DNA of 64,000 nt. It comes from HdN1 sp052035295. Its GTDB lineage: Bacteria > Pseudomonadota > Gammaproteobacteria > Pseudomonadales > Ketobacteraceae. Every line of letters starts with the position of its first letter. The first letter of the stretch is position 1. The stretch lies in NCBI GenBank assembly GCA_052035295.1, contig JBPOHS010000075.1, positions 35,279 through 99,278 on the forward strand. Reading direction: 5' to 3'. Positions 59,387 to 64,000 of the stretch are shown here, piece by piece. The notes under the pieces were generated by a model. The model saw only the letters and a list, made by a program, of their open reading frames with translations, was not told where the DNA came from and searched no databases. The position numbers and the translations under genes were made by a program.

Positions 59387-59704
59387 TCAGTCAGAAGCAG
59401 GTGCCGTAAACATCTTTTTGAGTTCGCTGTCCGGGAGGTTCAAAACCTCCTTGGCAAACTTGAGATAGACCGTGTAGATGTCGACCCTTCCGTTATCCCA
59501 CTCCACTACGAAAAAAGGCGCACGTTCCACCTGATACTTGGCGGCCAGCAGCATGCCGGCACTCAGGGGATTGGCTTCGTCGGCGACCACGACTTCATCG
59601 ATTCTTGTGTTGTGCTCGTGCTTTTCCATGAGCGCTTCAACTTCGCGACATTTGCGGCAGGGGGTTCCGTCTGCCATCACCTTTTTGACCAGTGTAATTT
59701 TCAC
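59387..59704 (-). CDS. small thioredoxin-fold protein with CxxC
   Basis: A 105-residue protein starting at GTG, with GTPCRKC (Cys16 and Cys19) after the first strand, as in glutaredoxin-like proteins. A cis-Pro segment (ERAPFFVVE) follows. No signal peptide is seen, so it should be cytosolic. Its end lies 5 bases from the convergent cysB stop. A reductase or carrier role in thiol or sulfur metabolism is plausible from cysB proximity but unproven. Confidence 0.7.
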   Translation of the reverse strand: MKITLVKKVMADGTPCRKCREVEALMEKHEHNTRIDEVVVADEANPLSAGMLLAAKYQVERAPFFVVEWDNGRVDIYTVYLKFAKEVLNLPDSELKKMFTAPASD

Positions 59705-59896
59705 GGGTAGACGTCCTTAACCGGCCATGTCGTTGAGCCGATGGTAGTTGGCACGTGCACTTGCCGTTTCAAATGCGCGGGCGGAGGGGGTTGATCGGAG
59801 TCTAACAAACCGGATGGGGCCCCAATAGGTGAGTTTCGTTACGGAATGAAATCCATTCGCAACCGCTGCCACGCTGCGAGGCCACCGCCGGCCCCA

Positions 59897-59925
59897 TTGC
59901 AAGAAACGGCAAACATCGCTAGAGT
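59897..59925 (+). promoter_or_regulatory. candidate thrH promoter
   Basis: TTGCAA (59897-59902) and TAGAGT (59920-59925) are 17 bases apart, 35 bases before the thrH GTG. The rest of the 59705-59960 gap shows no supported gene. Confidence 0.5.
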
Positions 59926-59960
59926 TGCCCAACTTTTATCAGTCAGCCGGGGAGTTGCTC

Positions 59961-60578
59961 GTGGAAATCGCATGTCTGGATCTGGAAGGGGTTTTGATTC
60001 CAGAAATATGGATCAGCTTTGCTGAAAAAACAGGCATCAACGAGCTGAGGCTGACCACCCGCGACATTCCGGATTACGACGTGCTGATGAAGCATCGTCT
60101 GAAGCTGCTCGATGAACACAAGCTTGGCCTGAACGAAATCCAGGAAGTCATTTCCACCATGAAGCCGCTCGACGGCGCGCTGGAATTCATCGCCTGGCTG
60201 AAAGAGAACTTCCAGTTCGCGATTCTCTCGGATACCTACTACGAATTTGCCGCGCCTTTCATGAAGCAGTTCGACTGGCCCATGCTGTTGTGTCACAAGC
60301 TGGAAACCGACGAGAAGGGCCGTATTGTCAATTACGTGCTGCGCCAGAAGGATCCCAAACGACACAGTGTCAAAGCCTTTCATAGCCTGAATTACCGCGT
60401 CATTGCCGCGGGTGATTCCTATAATGACACCACCATGTTATCCGAGGCCGATGCCGGTATTCTTTTCCATGCGCCGGACAACGTCATCAAGGAATTCCCG
60501 CAATTCCCTGCGGTTCATACTTATGACGACCTGAAACAGGAATTCATCAAGGCCTCGGTGCGCAACCTGCGCGCCTGA
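59961..60578 (+). CDS. thrH: bifunctional phosphoserine phosphatase / homoserine phosphotransferase
   Basis: ThrH is a HAD enzyme characterised in P. aeruginosa with phosphoserine phosphatase and phosphoserine:homoserine phosphotransferase activity. Motif I is LDLEGVL (Asp7, Glu9); the glutamate in place of the usual second aspartate is the ThrH form. LSDTYYEF, RQKDPKR and AAGDSYNDTTML complete the site. GTG 59961 has GGGGAG 6 bases upstream and gives 205 residues, the P. aeruginosa length. The frame from 59925 was rejected. Confidence 0.94.
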   Translation: MEIACLDLEGVLIPEIWISFAEKTGINELRLTTRDIPDYDVLMKHRLKLLDEHKLGLNEIQEVISTMKPLDGALEFIAWLKENFQFAILSDTYYEFAAPFMKQFDWPMLLCHKLETDEKGRIVNYVLRQKDPKRHSVKAFHSLNYRVIAAGDSYNDTTMLSEADAGILFHAPDNVIKEFPQFPAVHTYDDLKQEFIKASVRNLRA

Positions 60579-60587
60579 CCCGGGTGG

Positions 60588-60615
60588 CGGCGCGCGGAGT
60601 AGTTTCCGCGCGCCG
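60588..60615. terminator. GC-rich hairpin between thrH and pabB
   Basis: CGGCGCGCGGA (60588-60598) and TCCGCGCGCCG (60605-60615) form an 11-base perfect stem 9 bases after the thrH stop. There is no T-tract, so it may act with Rho or only protect the 3' end. Confidence 0.4.
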
Positions 60616-60636
60616 GGTTGTCGCTGCCTGAGCCAG

Positions 60637-61932
60637 TCAGGTACAGTCCTCAAACAGTTTCATCAAACGCCCCACCTTGTGCAGCGTCTCCTCGTATTCG
60701 AGCCGACAATCAGAATCCGCAACAATTCCGCCGCCGCCCCAGCAATAGAGCGTGTCCTGTTCTGCCACCACGCTGCGAATCAGAATATTGCTTTGCATGT
60801 TGCCGGCGACATCCAGGGAAATCAGGCTGCCGCAATACGCCGATCGCGGGAACGCTTCCAGCTCGGTGATGATGTCACAGGCGCGACGCTTGGGGGCGCC
60901 CGTGATGGAGCCGCCGGGAAAACAGGCCTCAAGCACATCGATGGCGTTGTTCCCGCCCCGCAATCTTGCCGTTACAGTGCTGATCATGTGGTGCACATGC
61001 GCAAAACTTTCGATCTGGAACAACACGGGTACGCTGACGGAACCCAGCTCCGCCACGCGTGACAGGTCGTTGCGCAGCAGGTCGACGATCATGACATTTT
61101 CGGCGCGATCTTTTTCGCTACTTTGCAGAAACAGGCGTTGCTGCTCATCCAGTTCTGGTGTCGGCATGCGCGGACGGGTGCCCTTGATGGGGGATGTCCT
61201 CATTTCTCCTTGTTGCAACGAGACGAACTGCTCGGGGGAAAAACTGAGCACGCTTCCACAGGCATGACGGATATAGCCACTGTACGGGCTGTTCATCGCG
61301 GACTGAATGGCTTCATAGGCGGTGAGCGGATGACCATGGTACGGGGCCGAAAAGCGCTGGGCGAAATTGACCTGGTAGCAGTCCCCGGCACGGATGTACT
61401 CGATGATGGCGCCGAAGCCGGCACGATAACGGTCTTCGTCAGTGTCACTTGTGAACGGGGACGCCAGTTTGAACGCTTGCCGGGGCGGCGGCGGGGACTG
61501 CAGTACAGCCGTTATTTCCCTGGCCAGTGCTGCATGGTCTGCGAGATAACGGATTTCCAGACCATGATCGCGCTCGATCACTACACAGGGGAAAAAGCCG
61601 AGTGACGCGACCGGCAGCACCTGTTGGTGGGTGGCCGGCATGGATCTGCCTGCCTCGTAGCCGAGATAACCGTACCAGCCAGGTAGAGGCCCCTCCACAA
61701 GGTCGTTACAGGAAATTACCGGCATGCCCGCATGTTGCTGGCGCCATCGATTCCACAGCGAGGGTGATGAAGTGTTGTCAAAATCCAATTGCAGGGAAGG
61801 GCCGACCGCATGGCAGGCACGAATTCCTGCGTGCCAGCCGCTACCCTCCAGCCGCACCTGAAGTTTGTCGTCAAGTCGTTGCAGACGCTGTCCGACGGCA
61901 GGAATGGGCGGCAACGCAAGGGAACAAAGCAT
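60637..61932 (-). CDS. pabB: aminodeoxychorismate synthase component I
   Basis: PabB converts chorismate and ammonia to 4-amino-4-deoxychorismate for folate. The 431-residue protein has SPIKGTRPR, with the lysine typical of PabB rather than TrpE, and the chorismate-binding GSITGAPKRRACDIIxELE and YCGSLISLD regions. ATG 61932 follows an in-frame TTG. Next to thrH and ppsR, as I recall in pseudomonads. The glutaminase PabA is not in the window. Confidence 0.94.
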   Translation of the reverse strand: MLCSLALPPIPAVGQRLQRLDDKLQVRLEGSGWHAGIRACHAVGPSLQLDFDNTSSPSLWNRWRQQHAGMPVISCNDLVEGPLPGWYGYLGYEAGRSMPATHQQVLPVASLGFFPCVVIERDHGLEIRYLADHAALAREITAVLQSPPPPRQAFKLASPFTSDTDEDRYRAGFGAIIEYIRAGDCYQVNFAQRFSAPYHGHPLTAYEAIQSAMNSPYSGYIRHACGSVLSFSPEQFVSLQQGEMRTSPIKGTRPRMPTPELDEQQRLFLQSSEKDRAENVMIVDLLRNDLSRVAELGSVSVPVLFQIESFAHVHHMISTVTARLRGGNNAIDVLEACFPGGSITGAPKRRACDIITELEAFPRSAYCGSLISLDVAGNMQSNILIRSVVAEQDTLYCWGGGGIVADSDCRLEYEETLHKVGRLMKLFEDCT

Positions 61933-61957
61933 CAACGGAAATCCGGGGTAGTGGGTC

Positions 61958-62782
61958 TCACGCGAGTTTTCGCTTCAGCCCTGCGGATTCAAGAATGCGC
62001 GTTGATATTTCCTCGATAGACGCATGGGTGCTGTTGAGGTAATTGATACCGAAGCGGGCATACAGGGCTTCGGCATGTCTGACCTCTTCGACACATTGGT
62101 TGTAGGAGGAATACCGGCTGTTGGGTTTGCGTTCGTTACGAATGGCGGTGAGCCGCTCCGGATCGATGCTCAGCCCGAACAATTTGCTGCGATGCGCCTT
62201 CAGTGCGTTCGGTAGTTCGAGTTCATCGAGATCTTCTTCGGTCAACGGATAATTGGCGGCGCGAATACCGAACTGTAACGCCAGATACAGGCAAGTGGGC
62301 GTTTTTCCTGAACGCGATACTCCCACCAGAATGACATCGGCCTGGTCGTAATGGCGGGTACGTGCACCGTCGTCGTTATCCAGCGCAAAGTGCACGGCGT
62401 CGATACGGATTTCGTAACTTTTGCGATCCACAATGGCGTGCGACTTGCCGACGGAATAGGTCGAAGGCGTTCCCAGCTCGTGCTCCAGTGGTTCGAGATA
62501 GGTGGCAAACACATCAATGGTGAAACCTTTGCAGTCCGACACTATCGAACGGATATGGCGATCAATAATGGTGTCGAACACCAGTGGGCGAATGCCTTCG
62601 GCCTCGGCGGCCTTGTTGATACGCTCCACGACGCGATGTGCCTTCTCGACCGTATCAACATACGGGATAGTGATGTGATCAAAGTCTATACTCTCAAACT
62701 GGGCGAGCAGACTGTGACCGAGAGTTTCCGAAGTAATCCCGGTACCATCAGAGACAAAAAAGGCGGTGCGCTTTGGTTTCAT
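61958..62782 (-). CDS. ppsR: PEP synthase regulatory protein (kinase/pyrophosphorylase)
   Basis: A DUF299 protein that phosphorylates PEP synthase using ADP to inactivate it and reverses this by phosphorolysis. The P-loop is GVSRSGKTPT near residues 153-162, with FFVSDGTGITSETLG at the start and SIDPERLTAIRNERKP later. 274 residues. It is divergent from ppsA, its target, a standard pairing; it is followed by pabB. Confidence 0.95.
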   Translation of the reverse strand: MKPKRTAFFVSDGTGITSETLGHSLLAQFESIDFDHITIPYVDTVEKAHRVVERINKAAEAEGIRPLVFDTIIDRHIRSIVSDCKGFTIDVFATYLEPLEHELGTPSTYSVGKSHAIVDRKSYEIRIDAVHFALDNDDGARTRHYDQADVILVGVSRSGKTPTCLYLALQFGIRAANYPLTEEDLDELELPNALKAHRSKLFGLSIDPERLTAIRNERKPNSRYSSYNQCVEEVRHAEALYARFGINYLNSTHASIEEISTRILESAGLKRKLA

Positions 62783-63090
62783 AGGTTTACGGCCACACGG
62801 TGGATAGATGCTGGTTAATTTAGCGCGTTATGGTGGCTCGAACGAGTAATTTGTTGACTTCTCTAGTAGAATTTCCGCCTTTATACGGTAAGCTTGAGCG
62901 GCCGCGACACCCCTGTTCAACACCTGATGCAGGCTGTGTCAGGCACCCCGGAAGGCACCGGAGAAATCCAATGGTTGCCCCGGGAGCACAGGCAAAGTGT
63001 CCAACCGCACGCGCTTTGTGTTTGCGTTACAAAAGAAAGCACCAAAAGTGCAGACATATTCCAATACTTTGCAGGGTAGGGAGAACGACC
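62783..63090. other. ppsR-ppsA divergent intergenic region
   Basis: This 308-base gap must hold both promoters. I see a TAGAAT hexamer on the plus strand (62867-62872) but no well-spaced -35, and no convincing minus-strand promoter. The last 200 bases are a long GC-rich ppsA leader with several short inverted repeats (for example around CCCCGG at 62946-62951 and CCCCGGG at 62977-62983). No gene is supported. Confidence 0.5.
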
Positions 63091-64000
63091 TTGAAAGACT
63101 ACGTCGTTTGGTTTCGCGATCTGAAAAAAACGGATGTCAATCTCGTGGGCGGCAAGAACGCGTCCCTCGGTGAAATGATCAGCAATCTCGGCGGTGCGGG
63201 TGTTTCCGTTCCCGATGGATTTGCCACGACGGCTTCCGCGTACCGGGAGTTTCTTGAGCAAAGCGGTCTCAACGAGCGCATCTACAAAGCGCTGGATGCG
63301 CTGGACGTGAACAACGTCGTTGCCCTGGCAGACACCGGCAGACAAATCCGCGAATGGATCATGGAAACCTCATTCCCGGCAGCGCTCGATCGCGCTATTC
63401 GCGACGCTTACGCCACCCTGCAAGCCAACCATCCAGACATCGCTGTGGCAGTGCGTTCCTCGGCCACTGCCGAAGACCTGCCGGACGCTTCCTTTGCCGG
63501 TCAGCAGGAAACCTTTCTCAACGTGCGGGGCGCAAACGCCGTCGTCAAGGCAACGCACGAAGTCTTCGCCTCGCTTTTCAATGATCGCGCCATTGCCTAT
63601 CGCGTGCACCAGGGTTTTGATCACAAACATGTCGCTTTGTCGGCGGGCGTGCAACGCATGGTGCGTAGCGAAACCGGTTCCAGCGGTGTCATGTTCTCGC
63701 TCGATACCGAATCGGGATTTCGCGACGTGGTATTCATCACCGCGTCTTACGGTCTGGGCGAAACGGTCGTGCAGGGCCAGGTCAATCCGGACGAATTCTA
63801 CGTGCACAAGCCGACCCTGGCCGCTGGTCGCACGTCGATCCTGCGTCGCAACCTCGGCAGCAAGGCGATCAAAATGATCTATGCCAAAGAGGGCGGCAAG
63901 CTGGTCTCTACGGTGGAAGTCGAGAAAGAAGAGCGTGCCCGCTTTTGTATCTCTGACGAGGAAGTGGAATCACTGGCCCGCCAGTGTGTGATCATCGAGA
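63091..64000 (+). CDS. ppsA: phosphoenolpyruvate synthase, 3' end outside window
   Basis: PEP synthase makes PEP from pyruvate and ATP in gluconeogenesis. The visible 303 residues are the N-terminal ATP/pyruvate-binding domain (VVWFRDLKKTDVNLVGGKNA, VRSSATAEDLPDASFAGQQE, SETGSSGVMFSLDTESGF, QGQVNPDEFYVHKP). It probably starts at TTG 63091, with GGGAG at suitable distance; no ATG is available in frame near the family N-terminus. Divergent ppsR should control it post-translationally. Confidence 0.95.
   Translation, partial: MKDYVVWFRDLKKTDVNLVGGKNASLGEMISNLGGAGVSVPDGFATTASAYREFLEQSGLNERIYKALDALDVNNVVALADTGRQIREWIMETSFPAALDRAIRDAYATLQANHPDIAVAVRSSATAEDLPDASFAGQQETFLNVRGANAVVKATHEVFASLFNDRAIAYRVHQGFDHKHVALSAGVQRMVRSETGSSGVMFSLDTESGFRDVVFITASYGLGETVVQGQVNPDEFYVHKPTLAAGRTSILRRNLGSKAIKMIYAKEGGKLVSTVEVEKEERARFCISDEEVESLARQCVIIE

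Noticed and set aside
59717..59932. 71-codon minus-strand open frame between the CxxC protein gene and thrH
   Set aside because: No Shine-Dalgarno sequence, overlaps the thrH promoter candidate, and the composition is Arg/Ser-rich as in shadow frames.
62894..63079. 61-codon open frame in the ppsA leader
   Set aside because: No recognisable features and no clear ribosome binding site; it may be only part of the leader.

Overview
The window is ordinary chromosomal DNA of a Gram-negative gammaproteobacterium, most likely of the Pseudomonadales in the broad sense. Lipid A genes, MiaE, AcnB, trigger factor-ClpP-ClpX-Lon and CysB place it in the Gammaproteobacteria. From memory, several blocks follow Pseudomonas aeruginosa gene order: tRNA-folD, tig-clpP-clpX-lon-hupB-ppiD, a Yej/Npp transporter with two binding proteins, mltD-gloB-methyltransferase-rnhA-dnaQ, and DUF934-cysI. 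I saw no prophage, insertion sequence, CRISPR array, rRNA operon or broken gene.

Layout: 1-3988 carries the end of dedD, then cvpA, purF and metZ. 4060-12484 is a tightly packed run: MoxR ATPase, DUF58 protein, transglutaminase TgpA, a membrane protein of the LPG-synthase transmembrane family, a HAD-UbiA fusion, a DprE1-like oxidase and a DprE2-like reductase, closed by a strong terminator. 12555-19252 holds acnB, a lipid A acyltransferase, miaE, lpxH, ppiB and folD. 19363-28762 has tRNA-Pro, tRNA-Arg and tRNA-His, then the proteostasis block tig, clpP, clpX, lon, hupB, tRNA-Asp and ppiD. 28787-36184 is a five-gene peptide-type ABC transporter. 36330-46528 carries an HDOD protein, mltD, gloB, a methyltransferase, rnhA, dnaQ, a kinase-less ChpA-like protein, nudC, a small membrane protein and sohB. 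46553-64000 holds a CPA2 antiporter, DUF934-cysI, metH, nfuA, DAHP synthase, a 5'-nucleotidase, an orphan secreted protein, a Usp protein, cysB, a thioredoxin-fold protein, thrH, pabB, ppsR and the start of ppsA.

The most interesting region is 8054-12484. It encodes the parts needed to make polyprenyl-phosphate-arabinose by the mycobacterial DprE1/DprE2 route plus a possible flippase, next to envelope genes and without an adjacent arabinosyltransferase. Secondary points are paired palindromes at the metH promoter, a ChpA-N-terminal-like protein with valine at the expected phospho-histidine position, a heat-shock-type promoter before lon, and a hairpin leader before mltD. Sulfur and methionine genes (metZ, metH, cysI, cysB) are spread across the window. 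Start codons were moved from the longest open frame wherever a Shine-Dalgarno sequence or the family N-terminus favoured an internal start.
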